The notes under the pieces: generated by a model
What the model was told of the DNA's origin: nothing
The model's database searches: none
What the model saw: the letters and a program-made list of their open reading frames with translations, nothing else
Assembly (NCBI RefSeq): GCF_002234675.1
Contig: NC_019867.2
Location: forward strand, 17,826,184-17,890,183
Reading direction: 5' to 3'
Length of the DNA: 64,000 nt
Source: Oryzias latipes
Taxonomy: Eukaryota > Chordata > Actinopteri > Beloniformes > Adrianichthyidae
Shown here: positions 38,401-45,800 of the stretch, piece after piece
Layout: each line of letters starts with the position of its first letter
How positions within the stretch are numbered: the stretch's first letter is position 1
Translations under genes and position numbers: made by a program

Positions 38401-38958
38401 TGATAAAGAGTTTAAAAACAAACTGTAACCTTTTCCTAAAGCGATCATTGTTCCTGCTTATCCCCTCCTGCTGGCGTTCTTTCAGGTGAGTCATTGTTGC
38501 TCTAATACCGTTACTTAAGACAAAGTTGGTTCATTTCCCCATCAGCTGGCTAACTTTTAGCGTAAGCTAATTCAAACTTCAGCGGAATGGAAATGGAGTG
38601 GAAAATAATAAAACAAAGAATTCAAAAGTTTAGAATTAACTACGTCCTGGTGTTTCGCGGTCATAAAGTTAGCATGAAACCAGAGGAAGTGTAGCATTTT
38701 AGCAGCTGTCACACGCCAACTTTCTGCTGTCAAAGCCGGTAGGCCACAGCAGCGCTTGGGCAATCCCACCCTTTCCTCGTGTCTGACTCGGGCTTAGAAG
38801 AAGTTTTCGTTAATAACCAAACTACGTTTTTCCCCCTAACCTTATTGTCTAAGGCCACCTTGACAAAAAGCCATTTGCTTAAAATGTTGTGAAGAAAGAA
38901 AGTTCAAACAAAGAAAGAAAACAAAACAGGAAACCTACTACTCCTTGATGAGAACCAT
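23428..38958 (-). CDS. pitpnb: pitpnb gene, complete 11-exon coding span (phosphatidylinositol transfer protein beta)
   Basis: PITPNB moves phosphatidylinositol, phosphatidylcholine and (beta form) sphingomyelin between membranes, mainly at Golgi and ER, and supplies PI for phosphoinositide synthesis. Eleven exons with GT/AG ends and matching phases sum to 816 nt, giving 271 residues, the length of mammalian PITPNB. Family residues are present, numbered one lower than usual: T58, K60, N89 and E247 (inositol headgroup contacts), C94, W202-W203 (membrane-insertion loop) and S165 (PKC site). Exon order is 38939-38958, 33226-33256, 31896-32041, 31604-31695, 31457-31464, 31301-31375, 31128-31211, 29152-29229, 27408-27518, 26203-26325, 23428-23475. 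The C-terminus [12 protein letters not shown] matches the beta form (human [12 protein letters not shown]), not alpha, but has Glu where beta has the regulated Ser262. Confidence 0.97.
23476..26202 (-). other. pitpnb: pitpnb intron 10
   Basis: A 2.7 kb intron. It holds a 17-base poly-G at 24290-24306 and otherwise AT-rich sequence. I see no coding exon; a second, alternative terminal exon could lie here but I could not point to one. Confidence 0.55.
24290..24306. repeat. poly-G run
   Basis: Seventeen G in pitpnb intron 10. Confidence 0.85.
26203..26325 (-). CDS. pitpnb: pitpnb exon 10
   Basis: A 123-nt, 41-codon exon codes [20 protein letters not shown] then [21 protein letters not shown], the last long helix, with E247 of the headgroup site. 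Acceptor TCTTCTCCAG, donor GAG|GTAGAT. Confidence 0.96.
26440..27312 (+). mobile_element. interspersed DNA-transposon-like repeat, copy 1 (with nested MITE)
   Basis: This begins TTTAAAGACCCACTCCGATC and ends with an inverted match (AAAGTGGGATTTTAA) near 27298-27312. The internal patch GTTGTGGGCGGGACCGTTGGC (26567-26587) recurs in copies at about 37.3 kb and 44.7 kb. It fills most of pitpnb intron 9. A second element is inserted at about 26732-27201. Confidence 0.65.
26732..27201. mobile_element. nested MITE with GTATAAGTCACAG-type ends
   Basis: The left end GGAGTATAAGTCACAG (about 26745-26760) is mirrored by CTGTGACTTATACGACAC (about 27183-27200), giving terminal inverted repeats. The internal AAAAAATGCATAATAAAGAA is typical of a widespread fish MITE whose ends read GTATAAGTCGCAG. 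Identification is from memory of that repeat; exact boundaries are approximate. Confidence 0.6.
27408..27518 (-). CDS. pitpnb: pitpnb exon 9
   Basis: A 111-nt, 37-codon exon codes [20 protein letters not shown] then [17 protein letters not shown], including the W202-W203 membrane-insertion pair. Donor GAG|GTTTGT. Confidence 0.96.
27519..29151 (-). other. pitpnb: pitpnb intron 8
   Basis: A 1.6 kb intron with a poly-A/T patch near 27590-27626 and a CA repeat at 28028-28054. No gene or transposon recognised. Confidence 0.6.
28028..28054. repeat. (CA)n microsatellite
   Basis: About 13 uninterrupted CA units in pitpnb intron 8. Confidence 0.9.
29152..29229 (-). CDS. pitpnb: pitpnb exon 8
   Basis: A 78-nt, 26-codon exon codes [20 protein letters not shown] plus LGPDWK. 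It carries the conserved PKC-site serine (S165 here) in KSAKTGR. Acceptor GTCAACAG, donor AAG|GTAAAT. Confidence 0.95.
29230..31127 (-). other. pitpnb: pitpnb intron 7
   Basis: A 1.9 kb intron, mostly AT-rich, with a TA repeat at 30739-30760. No gene recognised. Confidence 0.6.
30739..30760. repeat. (TA)n microsatellite
   Basis: Eleven TA units in pitpnb intron 7. Confidence 0.9.
31128..31211 (-). CDS. pitpnb: pitpnb exon 7
   Basis: An 84-nt, 28-codon exon codes [20 protein letters not shown] plus DRSQVSNA. Acceptor TTTGCGCAG, donor GCT|GTAAGT. The IDIADRSQV motif is shared by all class I PITPs. Confidence 0.94.
31301..31375 (-). CDS. pitpnb: pitpnb exon 6
   Basis: A 75-nt, 25-codon exon codes [20 protein letters not shown] plus GTQEN. 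Acceptor ATTTGCAG, donor AAT|GTGAGG. Phase 0 at both ends. Confidence 0.95.
31457..31464 (-). CDS. pitpnb: pitpnb exon 5, 8-nt microexon
   Basis: The eight bases TTGTCACG sit between acceptor ATCCAG and donor GTATGT. They complete the Ile codon begun by exon 4 and add Val-Thr, giving the invariant PITP stretch CRTIVTNEYMK. Without them the frame is lost between exons 4 and 6, so the microexon is required. Confidence 0.92.
31604..31695 (-). CDS. pitpnb: pitpnb exon 4
   Basis: A 92-nt exon codes (S)[20 protein letters not shown] onward to NAYPYCRT plus one base, including N89 and C94. The donor ACTA|GTGAGT leaves phase 1 for the 8-nt exon that follows. Confidence 0.95.
31896..32041 (-). CDS. 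pitpnb: pitpnb exon 3
   Basis: A 146-nt exon codes [20 protein letters not shown] onward to [14 protein letters not shown], including the headgroup-contact residues T58 and K60. The acceptor is TTGTCTTACAG; the donor is CAGAG|GTTTGT. Confidence 0.96.
32590..32945 (+). mobile_element. tRNA-derived SINE, copy 1
   Basis: A degenerate tRNA-like head with a B-box-like GGTTCGATCCC (32671-32681) is followed by a body beginning TGTCCTCAGCCAAGACACTTCACCC and ending near CCATTATTATTA. It matches the copy at about 55.1-55.4 kb over nearly its whole length. It sits in pitpnb intron 2, antisense to the gene. It is a retroposon, not a tRNA gene. Confidence 0.8.
33226..33256 (-). CDS. pitpnb: pitpnb exon 2
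   Basis: A 31-nt exon flanked by acceptor TCTGTTGCAG and donor GTGAGC codes (Y)[10 protein letters not shown], the conserved first strand of the PITP fold. Phase 2 in, phase 0 out. Confidence 0.93.
33599..33627. repeat. (GT)n plus poly-G repeat
   Basis: About nine GT units run into nine to ten G, in pitpnb intron 1. Confidence 0.85.
34125..34159. repeat. T16-G19 homopolymer junction
   Basis: Sixteen T directly followed by nineteen G, inside a local duplication (about 34110-34226) in pitpnb intron 1. Confidence 0.85.
36096..36231. mobile_element. palindromic MITE with 36-bp arms
   Basis: The arm at 36096-36131 (CCATTGCTTCCTGATACGGG...) is the near-exact reverse complement of 36196-36231 (...TACCAGGAAGCAATGG), separated by a 64-base loop. 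Only about two mismatches are visible over 36 positions. It is a non-autonomous inverted-repeat element that would form a long hairpin in pitpnb pre-mRNA. Confidence 0.75.
37265..37850 (+). mobile_element. interspersed repeat, copy 2
   Basis: The same family as 26440-27312: the patch CTTGTGGGCAGGACCATTGGC is at 37348-37368, and the right end GATGGGTCTTTAA is near 37838-37850. An open frame starts at the ATG at 37488 ([20 protein letters not shown]), whose first residues recur in copy 3. The left end is eroded. Confidence 0.6.
38939..38958 (-). CDS. pitpnb: pitpnb exon 1, coding part
   Basis: The ATG at 38958 codes MVLIKE, then TA of a split Tyr codon at the donor TA|GTAGGT. Twenty coding bases, too short to find by frame alone. 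It fits the family N-terminus MVLIKEYRV and lies next to the CRE/GC/CCAAT promoter. Confidence 0.93.
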
Positions 38959-39013
38959 CGCTGCTTGTTCCGTTCAGTACGGTTTGTCCTGCCCAGGGAG
39001 CGCTGATTGCTGC

Positions 39014-39145
39014 TGACGTCATTGTCTGTGAACTGTGCTATAAGCCCCGCCCACCCGAGTCCCGATTCGTGGAAAGAGAAGTAAGCCCACCTTCTAAAAG
39101 AAACTCGACCAATGACGAACTCCTTCTTCTTCATTGGCAGCCAAT
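39014..39145 (-). promoter_or_regulatory. pitpnb: pitpnb proximal promoter with CRE, GC box and CCAAT boxes
   Basis: Within 190 bases upstream of the pitpnb ATG are a perfect CRE palindrome TGACGTCA (39014-39021), a GC box (CCCCGCCC on plus, 39045-39052) and CCAAT boxes at 39109-39113 and 39141-39145, with an ATTGG at 39132-39136. A TATA-like CTTATA (minus) lies beside the GC box. The combination is typical of a housekeeping promoter with cAMP/CREB-family input. The start site itself is not visible. Confidence 0.65.
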
Positions 39146-39439
39146 CAGATTGTCCCTTTTGCACACTTTGGCTTTACACAGAGATATCTGGTCCACCACC
39201 ACCACACGCGTTTTCTGATCCTATATTTTACAGTATAATACTTGCAAATATCTTACAAAGAGTTTGTCAGAGTTAGTCCTCATCAGGAAAAAAATGTCAT
39301 TTTTCTTACTGTTGTGCAGAAACTGAACTTTGTCCTGTTATCTGTTTTAAAAAGCTTGTGTTCAATAAAAATATAAAAGAAACGATTTTCTTTATTTTTA
39401 ACAGATGTGTTGTACTTTGTTGCATTGAGAAAAAGTCTA

Positions 39440-40275
39440 AAGAAACTTAAATTTAAACTGGGTATTTTATACCGGGAAAAATATTTTCTTTCGAGGTTAA
39501 TAAGCGCCTCGTTGCTGCAACTTTTTTTAAATTCATTTTAGAATATGGAGATCTGCTTTATATGAACGCCTCTGCCAATTGTCTTAGTATGACTCTGTGT
39601 ACCATGCCGCTCTGAGGTTCATCACCAACTGTAGGTCTTTGACCCATCACTGTTAGCTATTCCTTAATGGCCTTATCTGTCCACCAGGCGGTTAACTCTC
39701 TGGTATTGTTTTATTTACAAAGCTATATTTGGACTTCGGCCTGCTTACATTTGTAACCTAATCACACAGAACTACGTTAAACCCCATGCTTTGCGTTCTA
39801 ATGACCATCTGTTGCTTTCTGTTCCTTCTGTCCACACTGAGCTTGAGAAAATGGCTTTTGCCTGCTCTGCTCCGTCCTCATGGAATATGCTGCAAAAGGA
39901 GTTAGAGAACTTGTCTCAATGAATGCTTTTAAATCTAGATTACCACTTGAAACGGTTTCTTGAAATTTTACATATTTTAATTAATTAATTTATCCCTTGT
40001 GCTATCCTAAGGGGTCAAGATGACCATTGCCGTGTTATCCCTATGATAAAGGTGGAGATGTAAAAGTTTCAGCACACTGTCTTGTGGGTCTAGATGACCC
40101 AACTCACAATGTTAAAGTGCCCGGGATAGCACAAGAGTTAAATGTAATTCCACCAGCATTGTAACTTGTTTTAATTGTTTAACATTCGTTGTATATTTGC
40201 TGATTCTAGTCCAGGGCTCCATTGAAAATGTCTCGATGAGAACTGGTTAAATAAAGGTTAAATAAATAAAAAAGC
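39440..40275 (+). mobile_element. LINE 3' fragment (L2/CR1/Rex1-like)
   Basis: A broken translation reads along the plus strand: ...EYGDLLYMNASANCLSMTL, then with frame breaks WPYLSTRRL..WYCFIYKAIFGLRPAYIC and SVHTELEKMAFACSAPSSW. These are the C-terminal motifs of fish LINE reverse transcriptase proteins. The tail AACTGGTTAAATAAAGGTTAAATAAATAAA (described by its ends at 40241 and 40270) closes the element. It is 5'-truncated, full of stops, and interrupted by a MITE at 39994-40137. It lies between pitpnb and ttc28. Confidence 0.7.
39994..40137. mobile_element. small piggyBac-like MITE nested in the LINE fragment
   Basis: The left end CCCTTGTGCTATCC is mirrored by GGGATAGCACAAGAG at the right, giving about 14-bp inverted repeats over 144 bases. 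The right flank is TTAA (40138-40141) and the left flank TTTA, consistent with a mutated TTAA target duplication as in piggyBac elements. Superfamily assignment is inference from these ends. Confidence 0.55.
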
Positions 40276-40544
40276 TCCACCACATTGTGCCAGAACTGTC
40301 ACAGCTTGACTTCAGAGTGTTAGAGTGCCTCATATTACCAGGGAACATAATTTGCAACATTTCCAGAAAATCAAGAAATAAATGCTCCCTACTGAAACTT
40401 TTAAAAATCTGAAAACAGAACATTTTTTGTGCTGCTTACAATTAAACATTAACAAAATTAAATAATTGCATTTTAACAAAACATTTTACGATACTAAAAA
40501 ATATCGACACGTCTATCTATTCCCAAAAATATGAAACAAGACAG

Positions 40545-41284
40545 GAAACAGGATTATTTTTTTTTATTTAAACAGTTTACTGATAAATGACAGATGGTTG
40601 TTGTGAATCTGTTTGGTGTTTAATCTCAAAATTCATGGGCTAAAAAGTCATACATGGTACTTAACACGTAATAGCAAGAGAATCCATGCTTCAGAGCAGA
40701 CACTCAGCTCACAAAGAAATCAGGCAAAATGCCCTTTTTGATTTCAGTAAAAAATATTAAATCTCTCCCCCTCCCCCCAAATCCATCAATCTTTACATGG
40801 TACAGGTCGGTTCACTTTATAATAATATAAAATCACTTAATACTGTGTGAAACAAAAATTAATTTACAAAACCATAATAATTATAATATTAACAACAATA
40901 AAAGCAATAATAACAATAACAAGTTAAAATGAAAACAAATGTAGAGTGGAGGAAATCAGTCTTAGCTATTTGTATTTTGGCCTTCACAAACAGCAACGTT
41001 CTGGGGAGGAGAAAAAAACGGCATTTACATCTACCTGACACACAGTTACGCACAAACACAGTATCAGGTCGTTGAATAATCCTCATTGCCATTTACAGTG
41101 TTATGGGCACAAAGACGGGATAGTCTCTTATGCATTCATGTGCCTCCACAGTAACACACACCCCAAACAAACAACAAAAAAGTCTGTCATTTGGCGGACC
41201 AATGGTAGTCCTCAAAGATTGACTTTCCTCTCCAACACACAAGAGTGTGATTCACAGCCAAAATTACTGGACTGTTCAAATGTT
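40545..41284 (-). other. ttc28: probable ttc28 3' UTR
   Basis: Directly downstream of the ttc28 stop. The first AATAAA on the minus strand is at 40563-40568, giving a 3' UTR of about 0.72 kb. No other hexamer is seen in between. Confidence 0.5.
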
Positions 41285-42891
41285 TCAGCATTTCGATGAA
41301 GGAAAAAATCTTCCAGGTGACAGGAATTTGTATCCGTTTCCTGCTGGTAGTCGGATGGAACGAGCCCCGGGGCTGCTGCTTGTGGAAACAGTGGGGGACG
41401 AGGTTAGTTTTCTGGAGTTGGGGCAGTGGTTCCCATTGGAAGAGTTCTTGCTACCCCTATCCAGTGACGACAGTCCCAACTCCCGCAGTTCCAGGTTGTC
41501 CTGGCAGTCGTTGGGGGAGCAGCGGCGTGGGGACAGGTTCAGAAGGCTCAAAACATCTTTACTGGCAGAAGCAAGAGATCCAGAAGTGTTGTGAACAGCT
41601 TTGACGGGACCGAGATGCTGTTGTTGAGCTGCAGCATTTGCCCAAAATGTTTTAAGATTGTGGATAGCTTGAACTTTTTCATCAATGACACCTCTTCTTA
41701 GTCGGTCCAAATCCGGAGCGTCGACAGATGCAGAACAGGAAGAGCCCGTGGATGAGTAGGACAGAGCAGGAGAAGGAGCACTTCCAGCAGGAGACTGGTG
41801 ACCAGAACTAGGAGATACATTACTGGGGGAGCGAGAGATGTGGCCACTGTATGGAGAACTCGGGTACTTCAATTTGAACTGTGCAATGCTGTCTAAAGTT
41901 GGTGATGTATGACTGTCGTCCTTTTGGGACGATTCCGAGACAGCAGGGCTGTTGTAACCGGAGCTTATCTTCTGCAGGGAGGAAGAACGGGAGGGAGGCT
42001 TGGGTCTTGGGGAAGACTGAGCTCGGCCACTAGCACTGCTGCTGGGACGGCTGAATGCGCTAGTTTCAGAAGAGCGAAATGCGCTGCTCCTCGTTGAGTT
42101 TGCAGCAGCTGTACCACCATCAGCGCCTAGCCTCTGAAGACTACCTACTGCACGCAAGTGGCTGTGAGTCTCTTCCAGGATTTTCTGGGCCAGCTCCTGA
42201 GGATTGAGGGGGGCTGGTTTTTCTTCCTGAGACTTGACTGTGCTGTCTGTCTCTGTGCTGGACTGGTCCGACTCACCCGTATCTGAGCTGCTCACCTTAC
42301 CCACCTTCTGAAATGGTGAGTTTGGGCTAGGCACCAACGCCGGCTTAATGGGGGACGTTGGGGTACTGACACTGCCCCTTGATGAGACGGACACAGAGTA
42401 GCCTCTTCCGGCCCCTGTGCTGGAACCCCCAAGCCCCCTTCCTCCTCTGTGGTGCCGCTGGCTGTGTCCTGGCGGCAAAGGCAGAGAGTCACAATGTGTT
42501 CCAAGCGGCTCGCTGCTGATAATGGAAAAGCCTTCATACTCCTCTTCGTCCCCTCGGGCCCCTGCCCCAGCAGCAGCTGCACCATGAGGGGATGAATGAC
42601 TACGTGGAACATGAGGGTGTTTGTGGAGAGAATAGTGTGCTGTGGCCCCGCCGCGCTGCCGATGACTAAGAAAATCACAATCTGACTTGGAGGCAAAGCT
42701 CATGGAGGACGCCACAGAGCTGAGGCTATAGACAGATATGGCATCTGATGCTTGATTGTCCAGGCAAGGAGGAGAGAATGGCAGGCTTGAGTATGCCATG
42801 GGCAAAGGGTTGGACACAGACTGTGCAGAAGCTAAGGACTCAAGGGAAGATGAGCTATCCAGGCTTAGACGCTTCGGCAGTTCTGTGGAGT
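41285..42891 (-). CDS. ttc28: ttc28 terminal exon p (Ser-rich tail)
   Basis: A 1,607-nt exon codes DSTELPKRLSLDSSSSLESL onward, 534 residues, ending GYKFLSPGRFFPSSKC then TGA at 41285-41287. Conserved islands include ASDAISVYSLSSVASSMSF, DEEEYEGFSIISSEPL, SSDTGESDQSSTETDSTVKS, NPQELAQKILEETHSHL, FKLKYPSSPYSGHIS and DVLSLLNLSPR. The rest is low-complexity Ser/Pro and likely disordered. The acceptor TGATTTCAG precedes 42891. Confidence 0.96.
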
Positions 42892-45800
42892 CTGAAATCA
42901 GGATAAATGTTTAAGATTTGATGAAGTCAAGTGGCAGCATGAAACAAGAACAAGGACAATGATAGGATTATAAACATATTTACCAAACAGCGCCAAAAGG
43001 GACTGAAGAGCAAAGTGCAAGGTGCGGCGATTGGCCATTTTGCCAGTCTTCAGCACCACTTCTTCTTGGCCCACCTCACATAAATCAAATCCTGCACACA
43101 GCAAATAGCTTTACCTTCTACCGAAATTCTATGTCTTTTTTTTTTCCATTACATTTTTTATTGTTGCTAATCAATGATTAGAAAGAGATTGTTGGAACAG
43201 ACATTGCTGTGGTGATTTTTAACGTACCAAGAGCAGCCAGGAATTCGTGGCATCCCGGTAGTCTCCATAACTGTACACTGATGGACACTTGGATGGGCAG
43301 CACAGAAAAGTCCTGCTCTTTCTCTCCTGTTTGGAGTTGGACAAGCACCTGATGAAGCTGAAGAAGCAAAAGGACAGGACGTTAATAAGCTGAGCAATCC
43401 TTATTATTTTGAGTTTGCTTAAAACAATGCTCTAAAGAATATACATTACTTAATGCAGCCTGCATGGCCAAAGTCTGCCCGATGGCCAAAGGCAACTCAC
43501 GTTCTAATTTTTACTGGCCTGCAGGCTACTGTCATAAAATCAATAATATGCTGCCTCCAGCACTTTCTAAGACCTGTGGACGATGTCTTGATTGTGATTG
43601 GCTAAATTATGTATAAGCGACTGTAAACCTGAGGCAACACCCTTTACCTACTTGACCTTCAGAGGCTTGAGGACTTAAGGACCAAATGGGTAGAACAGAT
43701 TTGTTTGTAGACAACTATGTGTTATTTTCTTGTTCACAGATTATTTCTTTATTTTATTTCTTGTCTTTAAATATAACTTTTATGGTATTTTGAAAAAAAA
43801 TATAGTCAGATTTATTTACACTCTAAGTGCCCCCCTTGCAAAACATGTTTTTCATTTAAATAGTTAACTTGGATTTAATTTCATTTTGAGGTTCCAAAGA
43901 ATCCAGGCCAGTTGATTGGCCCTCAAACAATTTCACTTCACAAAATCTGTCCGCCTTTGCAAAAAGCTTGGACATGTTCCGCTTTGACAAAAAAGGCCTC
44001 TGAAATGAAGCTTCTGCAACACTTGCATGAGTCCAAGCTCAGGGGGTGGGTGTTTGGGGGCATGTACACGTGGCATGAGCGCACACTCAGCTGTTTCATT
44101 TAAGGATTATTAAGATTGGAACAGGAACACCTTTGTTCGTTTGTGTCATGCTGCTCTCACATTTGTGATCAAGTTGGCTTTGCAATACAGCAATTTCTCA
44201 GTCACTTTGAACCTTTCCTTTCATCTTCACTCATTCAAAAACCTTAAATTTCTTCTTAATTTTGTTTAAAATGCCAATGAAAATTGTGTTTTTTAGTGTT
44301 TTTCACATGTTCTTGTGCCATTTTTCTGATGATTAAGGACAAATGTTAAGAAAAATTAAAAGCAGATGGAAAAATACAGTTTAAAAAAAAATTGTATTTG
44401 TAACGTAGAAAATACGCTGGAAGGGTCACAAGCTCCTGGCTCTGCTCCATTCTGATGCATCCAGACAAAAAATCCAAATACTTCTTTGATTTCCTCGACC
44501 AAGCTCAAATCTGGCTCAAAATTGTACATCTGGATAGCTCCAATATTGGTTGCCATTATTGTTGCACCGCTAATGTTAGTTTGGGGTAGTGAGGGGCTGC
44601 AAGCTAACAAGAGAGCATGTAGACAAAGAGCTCTCAGCAACCTGTAGGGAAAGGGAGGGAAGGGTTGCTTTGTGCCAACGGTCCCACCCACAACTTAGAG
44701 GCAAGTTGCCCCATGTTATCCAAGTTCTAATAAACTACTGCTGCTCTGCAGAAACTATATACTAGGAAATAACAGGATTTTTTTTTTATTTTTCCAAAAA
44801 AAAAAATCATTAAAAGACCACTGTGAACGCTTTTAAAATAAGATAGTTGCAGTGGGTCTTAAAGGAATATAAGAAACTTTAAGTAGATATGGAAAACAAA
44901 ACTATACGACAAACAAGTAATACTTGGACCCACGAACACTTGAAAACATTCAGATAAAGCAAAATAGTCACGAAGGTGACACTTGAATAATTTAAGGAAC
45001 ACACAAGTGGCTGGTGGACAAATACTTACCATCGCCACCATGTTTTTAACCGCCTTCAGACCGCATGTCAGACACAGGAGAGAAAGAAAGAAGCTTTGAG
45101 CTGCATACGCACATGCTGTACGCAAAGATTTGACATCAGTGAGAAGCATAACAGCAATAGGTAACATAGTTTTCAAAATTTAAGGTTTGCATACAAAAGA
45201 TTAGACTCAGCCTCTTTGCCACATGTTATCCATGAACAGGAATAAACCCCTACAGGGTTAGATCATTACACTGGCATCATTGTGGATGGAAGAGAACAGG
45301 GCTTTTATTGTGGCAAAATCTCTAAGTACTGCTAGTTATGCTTCAATCCTGCTGATTGAAATGCACAGTAATTCCCGTCTGCACTAGTGGGAGTCCCAAT
45401 GAGGCAAAGAGGTTAGGTAATGACGTGTCCTTGATATTCTCCTCCAGAAATGTATGCTTCAAGGCAAGTAAAGGTTTTAGGGAAAGGGAGCGAGCTTGCC
45501 TCCATAGTTCTTTGCACTTTGTAATAGAATGGGTAAAAACTATTTGATCCAAAGAGCTATTTCTTCTCCATTGCATTAGCCCAGAAAAAAAAAAGAAAAA
45601 AAATCCAGCAGCATTTTCTCAAAGCTGCAGGGGCCTACCCGGTTGATGAGCTGCTCTCCTGCCTCTGAAGCCGTGATGAGTTTGCACATAGCCTGGAGAG
45701 CTGGCGGCGGCAGACCTGAGGGATGAGATCAAAAGAGGTTCTTTGTTACTCATGCCCGACACTTTATTTATACCTCCGAAATAAACTGCAGCAAAAGGGG

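Larger units (their letters stand above)
33257..38938 (-). other. pitpnb: pitpnb intron 1 (5.7 kb)
   Basis: The largest pitpnb intron. It holds a GT repeat (33599-33627), a T16-G19 homopolymer junction (34125-34159) with a local duplication, a region at about 34800-35280 that reads like unclassified repeat DNA, a palindromic MITE (36096-36231) and repeat-family copy 2 (about 37265-37850). The open frames at 33765-34232 and 37193-37468 lie in repeats. Confidence 0.6.
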
